From NCBI GenBank assembly GCA_903916735.1, contig CAIWXX010000078.1:111424-175423 (forward strand): 64,000 nucleotides of DNA, read 5' to 3'. Within the stretch, counting starts at the first letter, position 1, and each line of letters starts with the position of its first letter. Shown here in pieces: positions 56,701 to 64,000 of this stretch. The stretch is from an uncultured Acidobacteriota bacterium (GTDB taxonomy: Bacteria > Acidobacteriota > CAIWXX01). The position numbers and the translations under genes are program-made. A model generated the notes under the pieces. It was not told the origin of the DNA, did not search any database, and saw only the letters and a list, made by a program, of their open reading frames with translations.

Positions 56701-57330
56701 ATGTCATTTAGCCTCCTGGACAAAAGATTTGATTTCTACAGCCTTCTGTTGACGCACTTTTCTAAATGGAATGAATCGGTTTCGCTCCTGCATGACATTT
56801 TTGAGGATTTCTCCGATGTCCCTGCGAAATGCAAAAGGATTCAGGGACTCGAATCGGAAGCCAACGAGATTTCAAGAGAAATCATCCGGCAGCTGTCGCT
56901 AACATTAATCCGAGAGCAGGAACGCAGGGACATTCACGAATTGAACGTGGCTCTTCAAAAGGCCATCACATCGATCAAGGCGATCGCGACGCGAGTCGGC
57001 CTTTACGGGTTTACAGAGATAAGAAGCCCGGTCAGGGAGCTGACGTCGAATCTCATGGAAATCCTCATTGAGATTGATGCAATGTTAAAGATGCTGGTCA
57101 CTCGAGATTCCATCGAGGATGTCAGTCGCCGTTTGGCCAAGGCAAAAGAGGAAGCCGGCCTCTTTCTGCTTGTGGCCCTGGGCGAGATTTATGAGTCCAG
57201 GGTGAACAATCTGGAATCGGTTCTCGATATCATGAAATGGGCTCAGATCTATGATCGCATCGAAGAAGCCATCGAGAATGCCGCCGACGTCGCCAACGTG
57301 ATCGAGAGCATGATATTGAAAAAGGTATAA
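56701..57330 (+). CDS. DUF47 (PhoU-like) protein
   Basis: 209 residues, all helical: DKRFDFYSLLLTHFSKWNES, the GLESEANEISREIIRQL helix with metal-ligand-like acidic residues, and EIYESRVNNLESVLDIMKWA near the end, closing with YDRIEEAIENAADVANVIES. DUF47 proteins resemble PhoU and usually stand before a PiT phosphate transporter gene, regulating it. Here no pit gene follows, so it is an orphan and its partner is elsewhere or lost. It begins 30 bases after the RND gene and may be transcribed with it. Ribosome site GAGAGATAAAG is moderate. Confidence 0.87.
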   Translation: MSFSLLDKRFDFYSLLLTHFSKWNESVSLLHDIFEDFSDVPAKCKRIQGLESEANEISREIIRQLSLTLIREQERRDIHELNVALQKAITSIKAIATRVGLYGFTEIRSPVRELTSNLMEILIEIDAMLKMLVTRDSIEDVSRRLAKAKEEAGLFLLVALGEIYESRVNNLESVLDIMKWAQIYDRIEEAIENAADVANVIESMILKKV

Positions 57331-57478
57331 GCCACATTCGTCGGATGGGGCATCATGGCGGCACTCATTCATCGGGTGCCTCGGGCACTGATTGAGATCG
57401 AGGCTTTTCCATCATCGGTGTGCTTGCGTCTTGAAGTCGAGGAAGACGCCCCATAGAATCTGATGGAGGAAATGACGG

Positions 57479-58531
57479 ATGGCACAATCATTATTGGAAA
57501 CCCTGGAGCAAAAGGCGCGTCCCGCTGTTCTGTTTGACAAGCTGGAAGGCGCCAAGGTGCAGTGCCACGCCTGCGCGCATCGGTGTACCATCCTCCCGGG
57601 GCAACAGGGCATCTGTAGAATTCGTTTCAATCGGAGTGGAATTCTCTATGCTCCGCATGGCTACGTGGCCGGTCTTCACTGCGATCCCATCGAAAAGAAG
57701 CCTTTCTTCCACGCCTATCCCGGCGCGCTTGCGATGAGCTTCGGCATGCTCGGATGCAACTTTCACTGTCTTTTCTGTCAGAACTGGATCAGCTCGCAAG
57801 CTCTGAGAGATCCGCGTGCCGGCACCGATGTCGAGGAGGTCACGGCAGCCGATATCGTGAACACCGCGGTCAAGGCCGGCTGCAAAATAGTGACGAGCAC
57901 CTACAACGAACCACTGATGACAAGCGAATGGGCTGTCGAGATTTTCAAGCTTGCGAAAGCACAGGGACTCGTCACATCCTATGTCTCCAACGGCCATGCC
58001 ACACCAGAGGTTGTCGAATATCTTCAGCCTTGGCTCGACCTCTTCAAAGTGGACCTGAAAGCATTCACGGAAGATCATTACAAGATGCTTGGTGGAGTGC
58101 TGGAGAGGACGCTTGATACGATCAGGCTTCTCCATCAACGCGGCTTCTGGGTGGAGATCGTAACGCTCGTCGTTACCGGGTTCAATGATTCGGTGGAAGA
58201 GCTCGGCGATATCGCTCGCTTCATCGCAGGCGTGTCTCATGATATACCGTGGCATGTCACGGCCTTTCATCCTGACTACAAGATGATCGATCCGGAATAC
58301 ACGAACACTGCATCGCTGCTCAACGCGGTCAAAATCGGCAAGGCCGAAGGATTGCATTTTGTCTACGCCGGCAACTTGCCGGGCGCCGTTGGCAACCTTG
58401 AAAACACCTATTGTCCCTCCTGCCGGAGCCTCCTTGTGGAACGTCGTGGGTTCCGAATCAGGAGCAACAAGCTACAAAATGGCGGCTGCCCACAGTGCCG
58501 TTCACGGATACCCGGAAGGTGGGAAACGTGA
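57479..58531 (+). CDS. amrS: AmmeMemoRadiSam-system radical SAM enzyme
   Basis: 350 residues. GGAGGAAATGACGG precedes the ATG. An N-terminal zinc-type cysteine pair (QCHACAHRCTILPGQQG, then ICRIR) matches AmrS. The radical SAM motif is C-x3-C-x2-C in GMLGCNFHCLFCQNW. TYNEPLMTSEWAVEIFK, LKAFTEDHYKMLGGV and VTAFHPDYKMIDPEYT are conserved blocks. The end has two further Cys pairs (YCPSCRSLLV and GGCPQCRSRIP), a small rubredoxin-like ribbon. The system usually includes AmmeMemo and dioxygenase-like proteins, absent here. The substrate is not known. Confidence 0.92.
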   Translation: MAQSLLETLEQKARPAVLFDKLEGAKVQCHACAHRCTILPGQQGICRIRFNRSGILYAPHGYVAGLHCDPIEKKPFFHAYPGALAMSFGMLGCNFHCLFCQNWISSQALRDPRAGTDVEEVTAADIVNTAVKAGCKIVTSTYNEPLMTSEWAVEIFKLAKAQGLVTSYVSNGHATPEVVEYLQPWLDLFKVDLKAFTEDHYKMLGGVLERTLDTIRLLHQRGFWVEIVTLVVTGFNDSVEELGDIARFIAGVSHDIPWHVTAFHPDYKMIDPEYTNTASLLNAVKIGKAEGLHFVYAGNLPGAVGNLENTYCPSCRSLLVERRGFRIRSNKLQNGGCPQCRSRIPGRWET

Positions 58532-58560
58532 GCAATAGTGGCGGATTTCTGCTCTCCCGC

Positions 58561-58655
58561 TTCACCGTCATTCTGAGGACGCCGCAGCAGCAGCCCAAAG
58601 ATTCTCTTGGAAGAACATCGTGGGATCCTTCGCTTCGCTCAGGATGATTCTTGGT
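58561..58655. repeat. Imperfect inverted-repeat element between amrS and nadA
   Basis: GTCATTCTGAGGA (58567-58579) is partly complementary to CTCAGGATGA (58639-58648), with one mismatch. The inside holds the near-repeat GATTCTCTTGG / GATTCTTGG. The sequence CCTTCGCTTCGCTCAGGATGA (58628-58648) is of a kind widely dispersed in bacterial intergenic DNA. Not coding. Confidence 0.6.
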
Positions 58656-58790
58656 TTTGCACTGGAAGATTGTTAAAGAGGAACCCACTAAATGCGAAGG
58701 TTATCCTCGGCCATAACCCGTATGGAAATTTGCAGGGTTGTGTTTTTGACCTTTGATTTTTTACTTTTCCAGAAAAGGTGTTGAATCTCG

Positions 58791-59720
58791 ATGGACTACG
58801 TTGCCGGAATTCAGAAGCTCAAGCGTGAGAGGAACGCAATCATACTCGCGCATTTCTATCAGGAATCCGAGATCCAGGATCTGGCCGATTTCATCGGCGA
58901 CAGCCTCCAGCTGGCCCGAGCCGCGATGAAAGCTCAAGCCGATGTGATCGCCTTTTGCGGAGTTCACTTCATGGCTGAGACGGCGAAGATCCTGAATCCG
59001 GCCAAAAAGGTTATCCTTCCGGATCTCGAGGCCGGGTGCTCGCTTTCGGAAAGCTGCCCACCTGAAATTTTCGAACCATTTCGCCGCTTGCATCCGAACC
59101 ACATTGTCGTCTCGTATATCAACACGAGTGCGGCGATCAAGGCGCTGAGCGACGTCATCTGCACATCAAGCAACGCGAAGACGATTGTCGAGCGGTTGCC
59201 GAAGGACAGGCCGATTCTCTTTGTCCCTGATAAAAACCTGGGCGCTTATATTCAGAAACAGACTGGGCGGGAGATGGTTCTCTGGCAGGGCACGTGCATC
59301 GTGCACGAAATCTTCAGTGAACGGAAACTGGTGTCATTGAAGGAGAGTCATCCGCAGGCCTTGGTGCTGGCTCACCCGGAATGCCAGGAGGCCGTGCTGC
59401 GGCACGCCGACTTTATCGGGTCAACAACAGGAATAGTAAAATTCGCGGAAATGAATCCGGCACAGGAGTTCATCGTTGTCACCGAACCCGGAGTCATTCA
59501 CCAGATGACTCGAAAATGCCCGGACAAAATTTTCATCCCGGCCCCACCAGACAACGAATGCCCCTGCAACCAATGCCCCTATATGAGGAAGAACACTCTG
59601 GAAAAACTTTATCTCTGCCTTCGCGATCTGACGCCCTCGATCGAGATGGATGAATCATTGCGTTTAGCCGCTTTGCGACCACTCGAGAAGATGTTCGAAT
59701 TGACGGACGCTCAGGGCTGA
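58791..59720 (+). CDS. nadA: Quinolinate synthase A
   Basis: 309 residues. NadA condenses iminoaspartate with dihydroxyacetone phosphate to quinolinate, for NAD synthesis, and holds a [4Fe-4S] cluster. [52 protein letters not shown] (first cluster Cys), AHPECQEAV (second) and [14 protein letters not shown] (third) are all present; [10 protein letters not shown] is the phosphate loop. nadB and nadC are not in the window. Its end overlaps the convergent methyltransferase gene by ten bases. Confidence 0.97.
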   Translation: MDYVAGIQKLKRERNAIILAHFYQESEIQDLADFIGDSLQLARAAMKAQADVIAFCGVHFMAETAKILNPAKKVILPDLEAGCSLSESCPPEIFEPFRRLHPNHIVVSYINTSAAIKALSDVICTSSNAKTIVERLPKDRPILFVPDKNLGAYIQKQTGREMVLWQGTCIVHEIFSERKLVSLKESHPQALVLAHPECQEAVLRHADFIGSTTGIVKFAEMNPAQEFIVVTEPGVIHQMTRKCPDKIFIPAPPDNECPCNQCPYMRKNTLEKLYLCLRDLTPSIEMDESLRLAALRPLEKMFELTDAQG

Positions 59721-60382
59721 AGTTCGAAAATGAACTGCTGCGCCCCGAAACGCGGCAGGAGGCGGCAGAGGGCGTAATCAAGCCACTTGATCGGGCGAAG
59801 TCGATAGAGACGATACGGAAGGAAACTCGGCGTCACGCTCATTTGGAGAATCCGCAAGCCGAGATCTGAAAAAATCCGGCGAGCGGTCTGCAGTGTGAAG
59901 AAGCGCAGATGGCTGTCGTCCAGAATACCGACCTCCGAATAATCGAATCGGCCGAAGAACAGCCCGAAACGCACGCGCCAGTTGGCGACATTCGGGAGAG
60001 AACAGATGAGGATTCCATCGTCACGGAGGTAAGGCAGGAGCTTGCGGATGTTCTCTTCAGGAGCCCGCGTATGCTCGAGAATATCGGCGAAGATCATGAT
60101 ATCGAAGAAGCGTCCGCAATCGAGCGGCTCCAGGAAATCCAGATCGGCGCACCATACCTTTTCACAATGACCGGCCGCCTCGCGCACCGCTTCAGGCGAA
60201 ACTTCGATCCCATAGACGCGGCAGCCGATCTGTTTCAACTCGGCCGCGAGATAACCGGTGGCGCAGCCGACATCCAACACCACCAGATCCGGGCGGCCGT
60301 TGCCGATTTCCCTCACCATTCGGGCAATCTGTTGATTCGCCGAAAAAGGGCTCGGATCGAGTGATACATATTTATGAGGCAT
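59711..60382 (-). CDS. Class I SAM-dependent methyltransferase
   Basis: 223 residues on the minus strand. SAM motif I is [17 protein letters not shown] (near residues 33-48), followed by [14 protein letters not shown] (acidic loop), [20 protein letters not shown] and [20 protein letters not shown]. The segment [20 protein letters not shown] and the rest match the UbiG/Methyltransf_23 group often linked to glycosyltransferases or quinone synthesis. Its substrate is unknown. It overlaps the nadA end, and the neighbouring protease gene lies upstream on the same strand with a 131-base gap. Confidence 0.85.
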   Translation of the reverse strand: MPHKYVSLDPSPFSANQQIARMVREIGNGRPDLVVLDVGCATGYLAAELKQIGCRVYGIEVSPEAVREAAGHCEKVWCADLDFLEPLDCGRFFDIMIFADILEHTRAPEENIRKLLPYLRDDGILICSLPNVANWRVRFGLFFGRFDYSEVGILDDSHLRFFTLQTARRIFSDLGLRILQMSVTPSFLPYRLYRLRPIKWLDYALCRLLPRFGAQQFIFELQP

Positions 60383-60513
60383 GGGAAATAAAGTATAAGC
60401 CGGATCTCAGGAAACGTGTGCCAGGAATTCCTTTTTTCTATGAATAGATGCGTCGAGCCATTTGAATCAATAATGCACACGGGTATTCGATAAAGCCCGT
60501 TTGAGGTCATCCA

Positions 60514-62301
60514 TTAGAGCAACGGCTGCAAGAAAAGTGCCGCGGGTAGCGATGCTGCAGCCCACGCCGCCAGCACTCGGAGTGCCGGACGCCATGCGCG
60601 CTGCCGGATGAGTTGCCAAATCGCCGCCGGAAGTCCAAAGAGCAGTAGAGGAGCCAATATCGCTGTGAATCCGATTTCTGCGTAAAGCCAGCCGACGATG
60701 AGGCAGACAAATGCGGCACCGGTGCCATTCAACATTAATCGGAAGTTGCCGATCCGTCGAACATATCTGTAGAGCGCGGCACCCAGGACGGCTGCGGCAA
60801 ACAGCCAGAAGAGTGCATGCCATAAATAGGGATAGAGAATTTTGTTCAACGGCAGATTTTCTTCAGTGTCCGATTTGCTCGTATGAAAGCGGCCCATATC
60901 GGCATCCATCTCTCGAAAGGTGCTCATCATCTCGGATGTCATTCCGGGCATACGTTCAAGCGCATCGAGGCGCTCAAATGGTGCTCCCTTCAGGACGGAT
61001 TCAGCGAGAGCCCGAGTCATACCTGGTACGCCCATCAGATCGACGAGGGATGCTGCATTCAGGTCGAAGGTGTGCACGCGAGGCACTCCACGGAATTGAT
61101 CAAACAACGTCGTTCCAGTATGGAAATGATTGTTGGCCAGCCATATCGCGGGAGCGCTCGTCACGGTCTCCCCACCGAACGTGGCCTTCAGGATGCCATT
61201 CACAGCGGCGCTTTCGTCAGGAAAATCGGCCTCATAGGCTTCAATCAATCGCACAAGATCGTGAGTTTTGTGAGTGTACATGGCATGAAACAACTTCAGA
61301 TAGGCGTTTTGCAACGGGCTCACTTGAGATGCAATAGTATCAAATTGCGCATAAAACGCCTCGTCACGATATTTTTGCTGCACCGCATTCGACGTCGCCA
61401 GGCGATAAAGGAAAGTGCTCACAACACCCTCAATCGACATCATTCGCGCGGGACTTTTCAGCTGACGACCCCCTTGCCCAACGCAGACACTATCGATGAG
61501 ATAGGCTGCATACGGATCGTTTGTATCAAGGAGGCGATCAGGAATCTCGGACTCGTAGGCGAAGAGGTTGGACTTTACGGCATAGTATCTCAAGGCCTGT
61601 TCGGTTTCGGAAAACCACAATGGAAACGTCATTCTCCGGTGGCCGGCAATAGACCACAGTGCTGCCAGCTCACGGCCATATTCCCGTTGCTTTTCAAAAG
61701 CCTGATCCCGCCGTCGCGTGTCATCCCTGAGAGAGCGCGTTGCCGGATCAATATCCGGGTCATCGAGGGCCATGACTTGGAAGTGCTCGCCAAACCCTTC
61801 ATCGAACGCCGTGTCTGGATCTGTTCGCACGCCAATCGCATGAACCTGGTTGGATTCAATCGAATCATGAGTTCCAGCCAGCTGGTTGATAAAAACGTGG
61901 CCCATCTCATGAGGAAAGATTTGATCCATACTGCCGAAACGACCAGTGAGACTGCTGTCTTCCCACAAATCCACATAAGCCGCATTATGTTTGTCTTCGG
62001 CCCCGAGATAGAACCCGTAGCAGGGGAAGCCTCCTTGCCTGGAGGATAAAAGCAGATATGCGGGCTCAGGTGCCGGGCCGCCTTTTTTCTGGAGGTAGAT
62101 CTGCTCATATTGAAAAAGGCGTAACGTATGCGAAGCAAATCCATGTGAGAGGATCTTGCTGACCTGTGTATCTGTTGTCGGAGCAAGAACTGGTTTCCCA
62201 TCGCGTTTCTGACCGGTTTCCTTCAATAGAACCAATGCGGGCTGGTCGGCTGAGAACAAATCTGCACTCACTAAAAATAATGCGCAAAGAACCAGAAACA
62301 C
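60514..62301 (-). CDS. Exported zinc metalloprotease-like protein with helix-hairpin-helix part and C-terminal membrane helices
   Basis: 595 residues from a GTG at 62301, which has GGAGG seven bases upstream; the open frame extends to 62391. A hydrophobic signal (LVLCALFLVSADLFSADQ) is followed by a protease-like part with HEMGH at 131-135 and a downstream DEGFGEH (167-173) that could give the third ligand, as in gluzincins. Residues ~411-462 (FDLNAASLVDLMGVPGMTRA, LDALERMPGMT) look like a ComEA-type double helix-hairpin-helix. Four membrane helices end the protein (about 492-511, 526-545, 546-565, 575-592). I know of no named family with this order. The substrate is unknown; no operon partner is visible. 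Confidence 0.75.
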   Translation of the reverse strand: MFLVLCALFLVSADLFSADQPALVLLKETGQKRDGKPVLAPTTDTQVSKILSHGFASHTLRLFQYEQIYLQKKGGPAPEPAYLLLSSRQGGFPCYGFYLGAEDKHNAAYVDLWEDSSLTGRFGSMDQIFPHEMGHVFINQLAGTHDSIESNQVHAIGVRTDPDTAFDEGFGEHFQVMALDDPDIDPATRSLRDDTRRRDQAFEKQREYGRELAALWSIAGHRRMTFPLWFSETEQALRYYAVKSNLFAYESEIPDRLLDTNDPYAAYLIDSVCVGQGGRQLKSPARMMSIEGVVSTFLYRLATSNAVQQKYRDEAFYAQFDTIASQVSPLQNAYLKLFHAMYTHKTHDLVRLIEAYEADFPDESAAVNGILKATFGGETVTSAPAIWLANNHFHTGTTLFDQFRGVPRVHTFDLNAASLVDLMGVPGMTRALAESVLKGAPFERLDALERMPGMTSEMMSTFREMDADMGRFHTSKSDTEENLPLNKILYPYLWHALFWLFAAAVLGAALYRYVRRIGNFRLMLNGTGAAFVCLIVGWLYAEIGFTAILAPLLLFGLPAAIWQLIRQRAWRPALRVLAAWAAASLPAALFLQPLL

Positions 62302-62403
62302 CTTTCCACCTCCACCATCTATACAACCATACGAACACAAACAGAGGCTGGTTGCATCAAATTTTCGTATGCTGCATCGCTGATCAATCATTTCATATTG
62401 TGT

Positions 62404-62552
62404 GCCAATTTTGCCTCAATAGCACACCAAACCAGCCAATTTTTAAAAATTGGATGGTTCATTTGTTAAATTTGTGGTGCTTGACAAGCAATTTTTATGA
62501 TTTAAATTATAACTGGAACCGGGCCATTTGATATAATTGGCCTGCAATTGGC
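62404..62552. promoter_or_regulatory. Operator/promoter region with repeated AATTGGC boxes
   Basis: GCCAATT or its inverse occurs four times: 62404-62410, 62435-62441, 62535-62541 and 62546-62552. The last two are direct repeats 11 bases apart, one helical turn. The second lies in an 18-base perfect palindrome, CCAATTTTTAAAAATTGG (62436-62453). TTGACA (62481-62486) with AATTAT (62505-62510) is a probable promoter for the MocR gene, and TATAAT (62532-62537) overlaps the third box. The layout suits autoregulation by the MocR-type protein and perhaps control of the divergent protease gene. Confidence 0.55.
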
Positions 62553-62569
62553 TCAGTGGAGGAGATGCA

Positions 62570-64000
62570 ATGGAAATTCAGATTGACAGAAGAAGTCCGG
62601 TTCCGATCTATCTCCAAATTACAAATGGCATCAAGGAGATGATTCTGAAGAAGAAGCTGCCCGGCGGATTTCGGCTGCCGCCGGAACGCAGGCTGGCTCG
62701 TTCCCTCGGCATCAATCGCAGCACTGTGCTGAACGCCTATCGCGAATTGAAGGCGGACGGCCTCGTCGATGCTCACGTCGGCCAAGGGACTACTGTTGTT
62801 CCTCAAGGTCAGACTCTAAATGATCCGGAAACGGTCCAGCCTCTGCCGTGGCGCCAACTCATTCGCGACAGCGGTTCCAGGAATCAGGATCCCCTCATCC
62901 GAGACTTGCTTGAACTCACCGAACAGCGCGATGTGATTTCGCTCTCGATCGGACTGCCTGCTCCAGAGTTGCTCCCCCTGCAAATTCTTCGCGACATTCA
63001 GGATCGGCTCGTCGCCGAACTCGGCGCCGCTGTGCTGCTCCATAGCCCGACTGAAGGCATCACATCCTTCCGCGAAACTCTCTGCCAGCAGATGACGATT
63101 CGCGGCATCCGGTGTTCGTTGTCTGATGTTCTTGTGACATCCGGTTCCCAACAGGGGCTCGATCTGGTGATCCGGACCTTGATCAATCCCGGCGACGAGG
63201 TGGTCGTTGAAGAGCCGTCGTATTTCGGAGCACTGGAAGCTTTTCGCGGCGCACAAGCACGGCTGCTTGGTATTCCAACCGACGCCGAAGGAATGCGTAC
63301 TGATATCCTGGAATCAGTTCTGGCGCGGCACCGGCCGAAGCTGATTTATACGCTGCCGACATTTCAGAATCCATCAGGCTGTGTCCTCAGCCTCCAGCGA
63401 CGCCGCCTGCTTCTCGCGCTGGCATATCGTTATCAGGTGCCTGTTCTCGAAGACGATCCTTATTCCGAGCTTCGTTACGAAGGCGATGCCATCCCGTCTC
63501 TCAAGGCACTCGACCCTCATGGCTTCGTGCTTTATCTCAGCTCCTTTTCCAAGATACTCTTTCCCGGCCTGCGGATGGGCTGGCTGGCCGGCCCGCGTTC
63601 CGCTATTCGTGAATTGGCGCTCAACAAGCAAACGGTCGACTTGCATTCCAACACATTCGGGCAATGGATCATCGACCGATTCATCCGCGAAGGCCATCTG
63701 GCAAGGCATATCCGATCGGCTCGCGAAGAATATGCCCGCCGGCGTGATGTCATGATTGAAGCCCTTTCGGCGCTGGCGCCGCCGGGATTCACATGGACCA
63801 AGCCCGAAGGTGGATTTTATGTCTGGTGCCGGTTTTCGGGAACGGTGTCTCCGAGGAGGTTGATGGAACAGGCGGCGATCGAACGGGTTTCATTTCTTCC
63901 GGGCGCTCCCTGTTTTGCCGGTGATGTCGGAGAAAACTATTTAAGACTCAATTTCACAATGGCCACGCCGGAACAGATCCGGGAAGGGGTCCGCCGCCTC
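62570..64000 (+). CDS. MocR-type regulator: GntR helix-turn-helix fused to PLP aminotransferase domain (3' end outside window)
   Basis: 477 residues are seen and the frame is open at the window end. GGAGGAGATGCA precedes the ATG. Residues 1-75 are a GntR winged helix (PIYLQITNGIKEMILKKKLP, RLPPERRLARSLGINRSTVL). The rest is a fold-type I aminotransferase: VTSGSQQGLDLVIRTLINPG, VVEEPSYFGALEAFRG, TLPTFQNPSGCVLSLQRR, LEDDPYSELRY and the PLP lysine Lys328 in SSFSKILFPGLRMGW. Late blocks PEGGFYVWCRF and ENYLRLNFT are also present. MocR proteins bind PLP and often control PLP, GABA or amino-acid genes; the catalytic set is kept, so transaminase activity cannot be excluded. The target is not known. 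Confidence 0.92.
   Translation, partial: MEIQIDRRSPVPIYLQITNGIKEMILKKKLPGGFRLPPERRLARSLGINRSTVLNAYRELKADGLVDAHVGQGTTVVPQGQTLNDPETVQPLPWRQLIRDSGSRNQDPLIRDLLELTEQRDVISLSIGLPAPELLPLQILRDIQDRLVAELGAAVLLHSPTEGITSFRETLCQQMTIRGIRCSLSDVLVTSGSQQGLDLVIRTLINPGDEVVVEEPSYFGALEAFRGAQARLLGIPTDAEGMRTDILESVLARHRPKLIYTLPTFQNPSGCVLSLQRRRLLLALAYRYQVPVLEDDPYSELRYEGDAIPSLKALDPHGFVLYLSSFSKILFPGLRMGWLAGPRSAIRELALNKQTVDLHSNTFGQWIIDRFIREGHLARHIRSAREEYARRRDVMIEALSALAPPGFTWTKPEGGFYVWCRFSGTVSPRRLMEQAAIERVSFLPGAPCFAGDVGENYLRLNFTMATPEQIREGVRRL

Noticed and set aside
57491..58357. Minus-strand open frame (288 codons) across amrS
   Set aside because: The plus strand is a complete radical SAM enzyme; the antisense frame is a by-product of its codon use.
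60883..62049. Long plus-strand open frame (388 codons) inside the metalloprotease gene
   Set aside because: The minus strand has a signal peptide, HEMGH motif and membrane helices; the plus-strand product has no recognisable feature.

Overview
The window reads as a chromosomal segment from a Gram-negative bacterium with an outer membrane: it carries a TonB-dependent receptor, a TolC/RND efflux set, lipoproteins and a small outer-membrane barrel candidate. Base composition is moderately GC-rich. Several traits together suggest Acidobacteriota or a nearby deep lineage (former Deltaproteobacteria are an alternative): alkaline-phosphatase-superfamily enzymes fused to TPR repeats, a FecR protein with a Trp-rich middle part, a DUF4390/NtrY/NtrX-type set, a bacillithiol deacetylase homologue and a c-di-AMP riboswitch. 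This placement is inference; there is no rRNA or tRNA gene in the window. No CRISPR array, insertion sequence or prophage was seen.

Layout. 1-2.2 kb: end of an AmpG-like MFS transporter and two unrecognised exported proteins. 2.7-4.9 kb: accD and folC. 5-10.4 kb: a nickel-uptake operon (TonB-dependent receptor, binding lipoprotein, FecCD-type permease, ATPase, nikR) with a near-palindromic candidate NikR operator upstream. 10.4-11.5 kb: sparse DNA with a FmdB-type zinc-ribbon gene and a decayed aldehyde dehydrogenase tail. 11.66-13.9 kb: a strong promoter, a c-di-AMP (ydaO/yuaA) riboswitch, a 26-codon leader ORF and a KimA-type potassium transporter. 13.9-17.1 kb: a PLD-domain protein divergent from a SWIM-SNF2 helicase. 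17.3-20.4 kb: yebC-ruvC-ruvA-ruvB. 20.6-24.8 kb: the FecR protein and recN. 24.9-28.2 kb: a membrane phosphodiesterase-like protein lacking key metal ligands, then a CAP-domain protein and coaD on the minus strand. 28.5-35.1 kb: a CxxCxxCC protein, purA, priA, a phosphohexomutase and a mannose-1-phosphate guanylyltransferase that seems to start at ATT. 35.2-43.1 kb: an RlmI-type methyltransferase, a small membrane protein, DUF4390, a two-component NtrY/NtrX-type pair and a RodZ-like protein. 43.2-49.6 kb: an unrecognised helical protein, BshB1 and two TPR-fused alkaline-phosphatase-superfamily proteins in tandem. 49.7-50.3 kb: two broken genes. 50.5-56.7 kb: a TolC/adaptor/RND efflux operon. 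56.7-60.4 kb: DUF47, AmmeMemoRadiSam radical SAM enzyme, nadA and a methyltransferase. 60.5-64 kb: a membrane gluzincin protease with a ComEA-like helix-hairpin-helix part, and a MocR-type regulator cut by the window end.

How parts fit. The nickel genes form one transcription unit whose last gene encodes its likely repressor. The potassium transporter is controlled in cis by the second messenger that controls potassium uptake elsewhere. The efflux triad has its own promoter. Many other genes are housekeeping genes in short directional runs. Broken genes and inverted repeats concentrate in the intergenic stretches near 11.4, 36.4, 38.1, 49.7-50.3, 52.2 and 58.6 kb.
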